A stretch of 64,000 bases of DNA, from the NCBI RefSeq assembly GCF_002188465.1, contig NZ_NINW01000041.1:124001-188000 (forward strand), given 5' to 3'. The notes beneath the pieces are model-generated. The model saw only the letters and a list, made by a program, of their open reading frames with translations, made no database searches and was not told where the DNA came from. Positions 25,586-33,377 of the stretch are shown one piece after another. Both the position numbers and the translations under genes were made by a program. This stretch comes from Pigmentiphaga sp. NML080357. GTDB lineage: Bacteria; Pseudomonadota; Gammaproteobacteria; Burkholderiales; Burkholderiaceae_B. Each line of letters begins with the position of its first letter. Positions within the stretch are counted from its first letter, which is position 1.

Positions 25586-26827
25586 TTACGTGCCATGGCC
25601 CTCGGCTTGCAGGGCGGCATCGACGGCTTCGATCCAGTGCAGGACCGGCGTATCGGTGCCGCCCTGCAAGTGGGCGAGGCAGCCGATATTGGCGGACAGA
25701 ATCACGTCCGGTTCGGTTTTACGGATCGCCTCGAGCTTGCGGTCGCGCAGTTCGCCGGCGATCTCGGGTTGCAGCACCGAGTATGTGCCGGCGGAACCGC
25801 AGCACAGGTGGCTGTCGGCGAAAGGCTGGAGCGCAAAGCCCAGCTTCGCCAGCAGGTTTTCGGTAAGCGGCCGCAGGCCCTGCCAATGCTGCAAGGTGCA
25901 CGGGGGATGAAAGGCAGGACGCGCGGGAAGGCGGCCGGCCAGCCTGGGCGCCAGCTCGCCGGCATGCGGCGCGAGGATTTCCGCCACGTCGCGCACCAGC
26001 GCGGACACGCGCTCCGCCTTGGCGGCGTAGGCCGGATCGTCCTGCAAATGGTGGCCATATTCGCGTACGGTGGCGCCGCAGCCCGAGGCGTTCATCACGA
26101 TGGCTTCGACACGGCCGGCCGCTATGTCGGGCCACCACGCGTCGATGTTGGCGCGCATTTGCGCCAGCGCCGCCGCCTGCTGGTTCAAATGGAAGCGCGC
26201 CGCGCCGCAGCAGCCCGAACGGGGCGCGACACGGGCCGAAATGCCGACCGCATCGAGCACGCGCAGCGTGGCGGCATCGATGGCCGGCATCATGGACGGC
26301 TGCACGCAGCCTGACAGCATGAAGACCTCGCGGGCGTGCGTGCGGCGCGGCAGGGCGCCGGGTGCCCGGCGCGGCGGCACCTTGGCGGCCATGGCGGCGG
26401 GTAGCATAGGACGCAGCGCCTGGCCCGCGCGCATCGCGGCCCCGAACAGCGGCGACGCCAGCGCCCTGCCGAGGACGGCGCGCTTGACCTGGTCTCCGGG
26501 TTCGCGCTCGACGCGAGTCTCGACCAGGCGGCGGCCGATGTCGATCAACTGGCCGTACTGCACGCCCGACGGGCACGTGGTCTCGCAATTGCGGCAGGTC
26601 AGGCAACGGTCCAGATGCAGCTGCGTGCTGGCCGTCACTTCGTTGCCTTCGAGCATCTGCTTGATCAGGTAGATGCGGCCGCGCGGGCTGTCGAGCTCGT
26701 CGCCCAGCACCTGATAGGTCGGACAGGTGGCGGTGCAGAAACCGCAATGCACGCACTTGCGCAGGATGGCCTCGGCACGCTTGCCGTCGGGCGTATCCTT
26801 CATTGATTCCATAAGCCGGGTTTGCAT
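25586..26827 (-). CDS. glcF: Glycolate oxidase iron-sulfur subunit GlcF
   Basis: 413 residues. Two 4Fe-4S motifs, CVHCGFCTATCPTY (about residue 25) and CLTCRNCETTCPSG (about 75), are followed by two cysteine-rich CCG domains (SGCCGAARFHLNQ, HLCCGSAGTYSVLQ) that bind a non-cubane cluster in this family. GlcF passes electrons from the GlcD/GlcE flavoproteins to the membrane quinone pool during glycolate oxidation to glyoxylate. It is third in glcD-glcE-glcF. The ATG at 26827 gives the expected start. It is convergent with the LysR gene. Confidence 0.95.
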   Translation of the reverse strand: MQTRLMESMKDTPDGKRAEAILRKCVHCGFCTATCPTYQVLGDELDSPRGRIYLIKQMLEGNEVTASTQLHLDRCLTCRNCETTCPSGVQYGQLIDIGRRLVETRVEREPGDQVKRAVLGRALASPLFGAAMRAGQALRPMLPAAMAAKVPPRRAPGALPRRTHAREVFMLSGCVQPSMMPAIDAATLRVLDAVGISARVAPRSGCCGAARFHLNQQAAALAQMRANIDAWWPDIAAGRVEAIVMNASGCGATVREYGHHLQDDPAYAAKAERVSALVRDVAEILAPHAGELAPRLAGRLPARPAFHPPCTLQHWQGLRPLTENLLAKLGFALQPFADSHLCCGSAGTYSVLQPEIAGELRDRKLEAIRKTEPDVILSANIGCLAHLQGGTDTPVLHWIEAVDAALQAEGHGT

Positions 26828-26850
26828 GAGGCGTTGCTCGCGTCTGGGAC

Positions 26851-27939
26851 CTAGAGGTCGGGGTACATGCGGCCGGGATTGAACACGCCGTCCGGATCGA
26901 ATTCGTTCTTCAGGCGCCGGTGGATGGTCGCGACGGCGGGCGGCAGCGGATGGAAGACGCCCGAAGCGCGGGCCTCTTCGGTGGACGAGGCGCGAAACAG
27001 GGTGGCGTGCCCGCCGGCCCGCACCGCGGCCTTGCGCACGGCGTCCACCGCCAGCGGGCCGCCCAGCCAGCGTTGCGCGCCGCCCCATTCGATCAGCGTC
27101 GAGCCCAGCCCAAGCGCCGGCGCGATGGAGGGAACGGACAGGCGCCACAGCGGCCGCCGCGTCAGAAAGGGATGGGTATGATCGCGCAGGGCCCGCCACC
27201 ATGCCGTCGCCACCGCGTCCGGCAATGGCTCGCCGCCGAGCCTTTTCGCCGCGGCGGCGACTGCCACGCCGGCGCCGGAAAGCCGCACCGTCAGGCGGCC
27301 CTTTCCGTCCGCATCGGTATCCCATGCGCTCGCGCTGATCGGCAGTGCCTGCCCGCCCCAGGCGTTCATCTGCCGCAGGGCGCCCTCCTCGTCCATCGCG
27401 AACCGCAGCGTGGTCTCGGCAGCCGGCCTGGGCAACACTTTCAAGGACGCCTCCAGTATCACACCCAGCGTGCCGAGCGAACCGGTTACCAGGCGCGTGA
27501 CATCGTAGCCCGCCACATTCTTCATGACCTCGCCACCGAACCGCAACACCCGGCCCTGGGCATCGAGCAGCCGGACCCCGAGCACGAAATCGCGGACCGA
27601 CCCCGCGCTGGCGCGGCGCGGGCCCGCCAGCGCCGCCGCCACGCAGCCGCCCAGCGTGGCGCAGCCGCCGAAATGCGGCGGTTCGAACGCCAGCATCTGG
27701 CCCTGGCTGGCCAGCATGGCCTCGATCTGCGTCAACGGCGTGCCGGCACGGGCGGTCACCACCAGTTCGGAGGGCTGGTAGTCGACTACGCCGGCGTAGG
27801 GCGACATGTCCAGCACCGCCTCATGCTCGACCGGCAAGCCGTAGAACGACTTGCTTCCTCCGCCACGGATATACAGCCCCTTGCCGGCCGCATTGGCCAG
27901 CAGCACGCGAGCGCGAAGATCGGACAACAGCACGTCCAT
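26851..27939 (-). CDS. glcE: Glycolate oxidase FAD-binding subunit GlcE
   Basis: 362 residues. A FAD_binding_4-type flavin domain (LYIRGGGSKSFYG, then HFGGCATLGGCVAAALAGPR, then GGEVMKNVAGYDVTRLVTGS and LGTLGVILEASLKVLP). It is shorter than GlcD and lacks the C-terminal HxxGDGN-type region, as expected for GlcE. GGAG lies 13-16 bases before the ATG at 27939, a rather long spacing. It is second in glcD-glcE-glcF. Confidence 0.95.
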   Translation of the reverse strand: MDVLLSDLRARVLLANAAGKGLYIRGGGSKSFYGLPVEHEAVLDMSPYAGVVDYQPSELVVTARAGTPLTQIEAMLASQGQMLAFEPPHFGGCATLGGCVAAALAGPRRASAGSVRDFVLGVRLLDAQGRVLRFGGEVMKNVAGYDVTRLVTGSLGTLGVILEASLKVLPRPAAETTLRFAMDEEGALRQMNAWGGQALPISASAWDTDADGKGRLTVRLSGAGVAVAAAAKRLGGEPLPDAVATAWWRALRDHTHPFLTRRPLWRLSVPSIAPALGLGSTLIEWGGAQRWLGGPLAVDAVRKAAVRAGGHATLFRASSTEEARASGVFHPLPPAVATIHRRLKNEFDPDGVFNPGRMYPDL

Positions 27940-27994
27940 GAATGGAATCGTCTCCGGAACGGGCGCGTGCCCCCGCGGGGCGGCACCCTGGCTT

Positions 27995-29491
27995 TCAAAA
28001 ACGGGGGATCTCGGGAAAGCGGACGGCGCCGCGATGGACGTGCCGCTGGCCATACTCGTTGCACCGGGCCAAGGTCGGAATGGCCTTGCCGGGATTGAGC
28101 AGGCCCGCGGCGTCGAACGCATGCTTGACGCCGAAGAAGACGTCCAGTTCCTCGCGCGCGAACTGGACGCACATCTGGTCGATCTTCTCGGTGCCCACGC
28201 CGTGCTCGCCGGTGATCGTGCCGCCCACCTCGACGCAAAGCTCGAGGATCTCCGCGCCGAAACGCTCGGCCCGCTCCACCTCGTCCAGGTCGTTGGCATC
28301 GAACAGGATGAGCGGGTGCAGGTTGCCGTCCCCGGCATGGAAGACATTGGCGCAGCGCAGGCCGTACTTGTGCTCCATCTCGGTGATCGCCGCCAGGACA
28401 CGGCCCAGGCAGCGCCGCGGGATGGTGCCGTCCATGCAATAGTAGTCGGGGGAAATCCGCCCCGCCGCCGGAAAGGCGTTCTTGCGCCCGGCCCAGAACA
28501 ACAGCCGCTCGGCCTCGGAGCACGACACCTGCAGCCGCGTGGCGCCGCATCGGGCGAACAACGCCTCGATGCGCGCGATCTCGTCGGCCACCTCCTCTTC
28601 CGTTCCGTCGGATTCGCACAGGAGAATGGCGGCAGCCTCGAGGTCGTAGCCCGCGCAGACGAATGGCTCGACCATGTGGACGGCGCGCTGGTCCATCATT
28701 TCGAGGCCGGCCGGGATGATGCCCTCGGCGATGACGCCCGCCACGGCCTCGCCGGCCGCTTCGATCGACGCGAAACTGGCCATCACGACGCGCGCCACCG
28801 CGGGCTTGGGAATGAGCTTGACGGTGACTTCGGTCACGATGCCCAGCATGCCTTCGGACCCGATGATGAGCGAGAGCAGGTCCAGTCCCGGCGCATCGAG
28901 CCCGGCGGCGCCCAGCTCGAGCACTTCCCCGTCCACGGTCACCACCCGCGCGGCCATGACGTTGTGCACCGTGAGCCCGTACTTCAGGCAATGCACCCCA
29001 CCCGAGTTCTCCGCCACGTTGCCGCCTATGGTGCAGGCGATCTGGCTGGAAGGATCGGGCGCATAGTAGAGCCCGTAAGGCGCGGCGGCCTCGGAAATGG
29101 CGAGGTTGCGCACTCCCGGCTGCACGACCGCCTGGCGCGCCTGCGGATCGATCCTCACGATGCGATTGAACTTCGCCATGCCCAGCAGCACCCCTTCGGC
29201 ATGCGGCATGGCTCCTCCTGACAGGCCCGTCCCCGCGCCGCGCGCAACCACCGGCACGCCCAGCCGCTTGCACAACCGCAAGACATCCCGGACCTGCTCC
29301 TCGGTCTCCGGCAAAACCACCACCATGGGCAGTTGGCGATACAGCGACAGTCCGTCGCACTCGTACGGACGCGTGTCTTCTTCCCGGAAAAGCACGCAGT
29401 GATGGGGAAGCACATCGCGCAACGCCTGCACCACCTCGACCTGGCGCTCGGCTGCGATCGGGTCCAGCCCGATTTCTGTTGGGGCGTTCAT
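27995..29491 (-). CDS. glcD: Glycolate oxidase FAD-linked subunit GlcD
   Basis: 498 residues of the VAO/PCMH flavoprotein family. FAD-binding signature GAGTGLSGGAMPHAEGVLLG, then CTIGGNVAENSGGVHCLKYG and SEGMLGIVTEVTVKL. The C-terminal catalytic domain has NVFHAGDGNLHPLILF and ITGEHGVGTEKI. It oxidises glycolate (or another 2-hydroxy acid) to the 2-oxo acid. ATG at 29491 has GGAG 7 bases upstream; the longer frame is not supported. It is first gene of glcDEF. Closeness to mdlC leaves open that a different 2-hydroxy acid, such as mandelate, is also used, but this is speculation. Confidence 0.95.
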   Translation of the reverse strand: MNAPTEIGLDPIAAERQVEVVQALRDVLPHHCVLFREEDTRPYECDGLSLYRQLPMVVVLPETEEQVRDVLRLCKRLGVPVVARGAGTGLSGGAMPHAEGVLLGMAKFNRIVRIDPQARQAVVQPGVRNLAISEAAAPYGLYYAPDPSSQIACTIGGNVAENSGGVHCLKYGLTVHNVMAARVVTVDGEVLELGAAGLDAPGLDLLSLIIGSEGMLGIVTEVTVKLIPKPAVARVVMASFASIEAAGEAVAGVIAEGIIPAGLEMMDQRAVHMVEPFVCAGYDLEAAAILLCESDGTEEEVADEIARIEALFARCGATRLQVSCSEAERLLFWAGRKNAFPAAGRISPDYYCMDGTIPRRCLGRVLAAITEMEHKYGLRCANVFHAGDGNLHPLILFDANDLDEVERAERFGAEILELCVEVGGTITGEHGVGTEKIDQMCVQFAREELDVFFGVKHAFDAAGLLNPGKAIPTLARCNEYGQRHVHRGAVRFPEIPRF

Positions 29492-29567
29492 GCACCGTCT
29501 CCAGTAATCCATGAAGATAGCGTGCACCCACAGCGGCCAACAGCGTAGAAACCCCTATGAAGGGATG

Positions 29568-29858
29568 CCCACCCCCTCGCGCTTCGCGCTCCCCCTCCAA
29601 GGGGCGGCGCTGGCGGACCGGCAAAGCCGGATCCGCGGCGCCCTGGGGTACTCCAGGCTGGCGGGGAGTGGCGATTCTGCCCTCCGTCTTCGCGTAACCG
29701 CGGAGCACTTGTGCCTGCCTTCTACGCTGGCAGCCAGCAAAGCACGGACGTCCCACCCCAAGAAAGCGGTACTAGACCCAGGATGCGGTGGATCCGGCTC
29801 CGCCGGTCCACCCGCATCGCCCTCTTGAGGGGGGCGCGCGTCAGCGCGGAGGGGGGGG
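29568..29858. repeat. Dispersed intergenic repeat, copy B
   Basis: This fills the 349-bp gap between glcD and the next gene, where I see no ORF or RNA gene. The left arm (hairpin GCGC-TTC-GCGC, then CCCCCTCCAAGGGG and CGGCGCTGGCGGACCGGC) and the right arm (ACTAGACCCAGGATGCGG to a terminal G-run) match copy A at 4071. The middle is about 40 bp longer and differs. The stop codon of the downstream gene (29841-29843) lies inside the right end, as in mnmA. Confidence 0.75.
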
Positions 29859-31259
29859 TAATACCTTCCCGGGGTTGAGAATATTCAGCGGATCGAAAGC
29901 CTGCTTGATCTGGCGCATCAGCGCGAGCGCGTCTTCGCCGTGCTCTTCGCCCATGAACTGCATCTTGTGCAGGCCCACGCCGTGCTCGCCCGTGCAGGTG
30001 CCGTCCATGTCGAGCGCGCGCCGGACCATGCGTCGGTTGATGGCCTCGGCTTCGGCCCATTCGGCTTCGCTGTCGGGATCGAGCAGCATCTGCACGTGGA
30101 AGTTGCCGTCCCCCACGTGCCCGACCACGCAAGTGGGAAAGCTGGCGCGGGCCAGGTCTTCGTTGGTTTCGCGGATGCAATCGGCCAGGCGGGAGATGGG
30201 CACGCATACGTCGGTGCTGGAGGCGCGCGCGCCGGGGCGCAGCTGCAGCGTGGCGAAATATGCATTGTGGCGCGCCGCCCAGAGCCGATTGCGGTCTTCC
30301 GGGTGCACGGCCCATTCGAAATCCATGCCGCCATGCTCGCGCGTGATTTCCTGGACCAGCGTGGCCTGCTCCTCGACCCCGACCGGGCTGCCGTGGAATT
30401 CGAACAGCAGCAAGGGGGTCTCGCGCAGGGTCAGCTTGCTGTAGAGGTTGAGCGCACGCACGGTGGCCGTGTCCAGCAGTTCCACCCGGGCCACGGGGAT
30501 GCCCATCTGTATGGTCTGGATCACTGCGGCGACGGCCGCGTCCACGCTGGGAAAATTGCAGACGGCCGCGGACACCGCCTCGGGCTGGGGATACAGGCGC
30601 ACGGTGACTTCGGTGATGATCCCCAGCGTCCCCTCGCTGCCGATGAAAAGGCGGGTCAGGTCGTAGCCCGCCGAAGACTTCTTCGCCCGGCGCGCAGTGC
30701 GGATGACCTTACCCTGCGCGGTGACTACCGTCAGCGACAGGATGTTGTCGCGCATCGTGCCGTAGCGCACCGCGTTGGTGCCGGAGGCCCGTGTGGCCGC
30801 CATGCCGCCGAACGACGCGTCGGCGCCCGGATCGATGGGGAAGAACAATCCGGTATCGCGGATTTCGTTATTGAGTTGCTTGCGGGTGACGCCCGCTTGT
30901 ACCGTGACGGTGAGGTCGTCGGGCCTGACCGACAGCACGCGGTTCATGCGCGATACGTCGAGCGTGATGCCGCCCTCGACCGCCAGCAGGTGTCCCTCGA
31001 GCGAAGACCCGGAACCATAGGCGATCAGCGGGACGCCATGCGCCGCGCAGGCATTGACGGCGGCCACGACGTCCTCGGTGCTTTCGGCGAAGACGACCGC
31101 GTCGGGCGGCACCGCCGGGTAGGGGGACTCGTCCCGGCCATGGTGCTCCCTGACCGCCTGGCCGAGCGACAGGCGGTCGCCGAAATGGACGGCAAGCGCG
31201 TCGAGACAGGCCTGGGGCACGGCGCGACGCAAGGAAGGCGGCAAAGCGGGGGCGTTCAT
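29841..31259 (-). CDS. FAD-binding oxidoreductase, D-lactate dehydrogenase (cytochrome)-like
   Basis: 472 residues of the FAD_binding_4/FAD-oxidase_C family. YGSGSSLEGHLLAVEGGITL is the flavin loop, followed by FGGMAATRASGTNAVRYGTM and the C-terminal VVGHVGDGNFHVQMLLD and CTGEHGVGLHKMQFM. It resembles eukaryotic-type D-2-hydroxyacid (D-lactate) dehydrogenases, which oxidise D-2-hydroxy acids to 2-oxo acids. The ATG at 31259 is chosen; the longer frame overlaps the divergent gene. The last residues (LPPPPR) and the stop are contributed by repeat copy B. It follows glcDEF on the same strand but is separated by the repeat. Confidence 0.9.
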   Translation of the reverse strand: MNAPALPPSLRRAVPQACLDALAVHFGDRLSLGQAVREHHGRDESPYPAVPPDAVVFAESTEDVVAAVNACAAHGVPLIAYGSGSSLEGHLLAVEGGITLDVSRMNRVLSVRPDDLTVTVQAGVTRKQLNNEIRDTGLFFPIDPGADASFGGMAATRASGTNAVRYGTMRDNILSLTVVTAQGKVIRTARRAKKSSAGYDLTRLFIGSEGTLGIITEVTVRLYPQPEAVSAAVCNFPSVDAAVAAVIQTIQMGIPVARVELLDTATVRALNLYSKLTLRETPLLLFEFHGSPVGVEEQATLVQEITREHGGMDFEWAVHPEDRNRLWAARHNAYFATLQLRPGARASSTDVCVPISRLADCIRETNEDLARASFPTCVVGHVGDGNFHVQMLLDPDSEAEWAEAEAINRRMVRRALDMDGTCTGEHGVGLHKMQFMGEEHGEDALALMRQIKQAFDPLNILNPGKVLPPPPR

Positions 31260-31377
31260 GGCAATCCGGCAAATGAATGAATGATGGGATTTTACGCCCG
31301 CCCGACGGACCGGCCGCTGACTACAATGCCGACACGGCATGCAGCCGCGGGTGCGCGCCGGCAATACGGGAGCAATC

Positions 31378-31935
31378 ATGGGGAATCGACTCAGTGTCAT
31401 CGCCACGCGCACGGGCGACGACGGCACCACGGGGCTGGCCGATGGCGAGCGCCTCGCCAAGGACGCGCCGCGCATCGTCGCCATCGGCGACGTGGACGAG
31501 CTCAACAGCGCGCTCGGCCTGCTGGCGACAGAAGCCTTGCCTCCGGAAATGGCCGGTGACCTGCTGGACGTCCAGCACGACCTGTTCGACCTGGGCGGCG
31601 AGCTCAGCATGCCGGGGCAAACCCTGTTGCAGCCGGCACGGGTCGCGCACCTGGACCGACTGCTGGCCGACTACAACGCGCGGCTCGCGCCGCTGCGCGA
31701 GTTCGTCCTGCCCGGCGGCAGCCGGGCCGCAGCACTGGCCCACATGGCGCGAACCGTCTGCCGCCGCGCCGAGCGCAGCGTCGTCGCACTGGCCCGGACC
31801 GGAATCGTCCAGCCGCCGGTGCGCCAATACCTGAACCGGCTGTCGGACCTGTTGTTCGTGCTTGCCCGGGTCATCAACCAGGATGCCGGCGTGCCCGAGG
31901 TCCTGTGGCGTTCGGAGAGGACGCGGGGCAAGTAG
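31378..31935 (+). CDS. Cob(I)alamin adenosyltransferase, PduO-type
   Basis: 185 residues of the ATP:cob(I)alamin adenosyltransferase family. The ATP-binding start TRTGDDGTTGLADGERLAKD is followed by VDELNSALGLL and DLGGELSMPG. The C-terminal CRRAERSVVALA and NRLSDLLFVLAR motifs carry conserved Arg/Asp residues. It makes adenosylcobalamin from corrinoid and ATP. GGGAG lies 6 bases before the ATG at 31378. It stands alone, divergent from the FAD oxidase and convergent with aroG; no B12-dependent enzyme is in the window. Confidence 0.92.
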   Translation: MGNRLSVIATRTGDDGTTGLADGERLAKDAPRIVAIGDVDELNSALGLLATEALPPEMAGDLLDVQHDLFDLGGELSMPGQTLLQPARVAHLDRLLADYNARLAPLREFVLPGGSRAAALAHMARTVCRRAERSVVALARTGIVQPPVRQYLNRLSDLLFVLARVINQDAGVPEVLWRSERTRGK

Positions 31936-31986
31936 GCCATGCCCCGGGGCGCGGCCGCCGGCCTGTCCCGCTATCCGGGCAAAGTC

Positions 31987-33060
31987 CTACTTCCCGCTGC
32001 TCGTCGCCACCAGGCGCCGGGCCTGCACCGCCTGCGCCAGGCGCTCGAGCACGCGCACCGAGGTGTCCCAGTCGATGCAGCCGTCGGTGATGCTCTGGCC
32101 GTACACCAGCGGCTTGCCGGGGACGAGATCCTGCCGGCCGGCGACCAGGTGGCTTTCCACCATCACGCCGATGATGCGGTTGTCGCCCGATTCGATCTGG
32201 CCCGCGACATCGTCGATCACCTGCGGCTGGTTCTCCGGCTTCTTGCTGCTGTTGGCGTGGCTGGCATCGATCATCACCCGCTGCGCCAGCCCGGCCTTGG
32301 CCATGTCCTGGGCGGCGGCCTCCACGCTGGCGGCGTCGTAGTTCGGAGCCTTGCCGCCGCGAAGGATGACGTGGCAATCCTCGTTGCCGTTGGTCGAAAC
32401 GATGGCCGACACGCCGCCCTTGGTCACGGACAGGAAATGGTGCGGCTGCGAGGCCGCCTTGATGGCGTCGACCGCGATGCGGATGTTGCCGTCGGTGCCG
32501 TTCTTGAAACCCACCGGACACGACAGGCCGGACGCCAGTTCGCGATGGACCTGGCTTTCGGTGGTGCGGGCGCCGATGGCTCCCCAGGAGACGAGGTCGG
32601 CGATGTACTGGGGTGTGATCATGTCCAGATATTCACACCCCGCAGGCAGCCCGCGGGCGTTGATCTCCAGCAGCAACTGGCGCGCGGTGCGCAGGCCCTT
32701 GTTGATGTTGAAGCTGCCGTCCAGGTCGGGATCGTTGATCAGCCCTTTCCAGCCCACCGTGGTGCGGGGCTTTTCGAAGTACACCCGCATGATGATTTCC
32801 AGCTCGCCGGCGAAGCGGTCGCGCTCGGCCTTCAGGCGGGAGGCGTATTCCAGCGCGGCCTCGGTGTCGTGAATGGAACACGGCCCGATCACCACCGCCA
32901 GCCGGTCGTCCATGCCGTGCAGGATGCGGTGCAAGGCTTCCCGGGCGTTGTAGACCGTGTCGGAAACGTCGGTGGTGCAGGGAAACTCGCGCATCAGGTG
33001 CGAAGGCGGAGCCAGCTCCTTGATTTCTCGAATGCGCAAGTCGTCGGTGTTGTGGGACAC
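31987..33060 (-). CDS. aroG: 3-deoxy-7-phosphoheptulonate (DAHP) synthase, class I
   Basis: 357 residues; first step of aromatic amino acid biosynthesis (PEP + erythrose-4-phosphate to DAHP). Family motifs: VVIGPCSIHDTEAALEYA, MRVYFEKPRTTVGWKGLIND, GARTTESQVHRELASGLSCP and GFKNGTDGNIRIAVDA, and the metal ligands in MIDASHANSSKKP. It matches the AroF/AroG/AroH family. The start is GTG at 33060 (VSHNTDDLRIREIKEL) preceded by AGGAGAGG. Upstream on the same strand are an intrinsic terminator and a Tyr/Phe-rich leader ORF, so expression is probably controlled by attenuation. Which amino acid inhibits the enzyme allosterically cannot be told here. Confidence 0.95.
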   Translation of the reverse strand: MSHNTDDLRIREIKELAPPSHLMREFPCTTDVSDTVYNAREALHRILHGMDDRLAVVIGPCSIHDTEAALEYASRLKAERDRFAGELEIIMRVYFEKPRTTVGWKGLINDPDLDGSFNINKGLRTARQLLLEINARGLPAGCEYLDMITPQYIADLVSWGAIGARTTESQVHRELASGLSCPVGFKNGTDGNIRIAVDAIKAASQPHHFLSVTKGGVSAIVSTNGNEDCHVILRGGKAPNYDAASVEAAAQDMAKAGLAQRVMIDASHANSSKKPENQPQVIDDVAGQIESGDNRIIGVMVESHLVAGRQDLVPGKPLVYGQSITDGCIDWDTSVRVLERLAQAVQARRLVATSSGK

Positions 33061-33144
33061 GATCCTCTCCTGGATTTCAGTGATGTCTGTTCGGCATGTT
33101 TGTCGATGGTTCGCCCCTTGCTGCATCGTCCAGGCACAAAAAAA

Positions 33145-33164
33145 GCCGCCAGGACGCTGGCGGC
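33145..33164 (-). terminator. Intrinsic terminator in the aroG leader (attenuator)
   Basis: On the plus strand GCCGCCAG (33145-33152), loop GACG, CTGGCGGC (33157-33164) is a perfect 8-bp stem with seven A on one side and six T on the other. For the minus-strand aroG transcript it ends in a U-run and lies between the leader stop codon (33185) and the aroG start (33060). Its 5' arm CCGCCAGCG is also complementary over 9 bases to a segment inside the leader ORF (33208-33216). Confidence 0.82.
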
Positions 33165-33184
33165 TTTTTTGGGGCAGGAATCCG

Positions 33185-33262
33185 TTAGATACGACGCTTC
33201 CTTTCCTCCGCCAGCGGCTTCGGAAAACCAAAAAAGTAAAAGTAGTAGGAAGCGTAGTTCAT
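33185..33262 (-). CDS. Tyr/Phe-rich leader peptide upstream of aroG
   Basis: A 25-codon ORF, beginning MNYASYYFYFFGF and then PKPLAEERKRRI. Eight of the first 13 residues are Tyr or Phe (four each). It lies directly upstream of an intrinsic terminator and then aroG on the same strand. The segment CGCTGGCGG (codons 16-19 region, 33216-33208) can pair with the terminator 5' arm, forming an antiterminator. ACGCTTCC in codons 3-5 can pair with GGAAGCGT near its end. This is the layout of a classical attenuation leader that senses Tyr/Phe-tRNA charging. No strong ribosome site precedes the ATG. It is recognised by structure and context, not by homology. Confidence 0.8.
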   Translation of the reverse strand: MNYASYYFYFFGFPKPLAEERKRRI

Positions 33263-33298
33263 GAAATATATCGTAGCAGGGGTCGGCCGCTTGGGCAA
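33263..33298 (-). promoter_or_regulatory. Candidate sigma-70 promoter of the aroG leader
   Basis: Read on the minus strand, TTGCCC (33298-33293), 17 bases, then TACGAT (33275-33270), then 7 bases to the leader ATG. If used, transcription would begin at or next to the A of the ATG, giving a leaderless leader-peptide mRNA. This would explain the missing ribosome site. Confidence 0.45.
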
Positions 33299-33377
33299 GT
33301 GGCAGGCACCTTTCTTGCGGACGCCCCCCGCGCGACGCGGCAGCCCCCCCGAGGCGCCGCCCCCGCGAGGAGCCCCC

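Noticed and set aside
27786-29756. 656-codon minus-strand frame across glcD
   Set aside because: It is an out-of-frame shadow of glcD, which has complete flavoprotein motifs in the other frame.
29492-29840. Possible small RNA or ORF in the 349-bp gap after glcD
   Set aside because: The gap is almost wholly repeat copy B; no promoter, ORF or conserved RNA fold beyond the repeat hairpins was seen.
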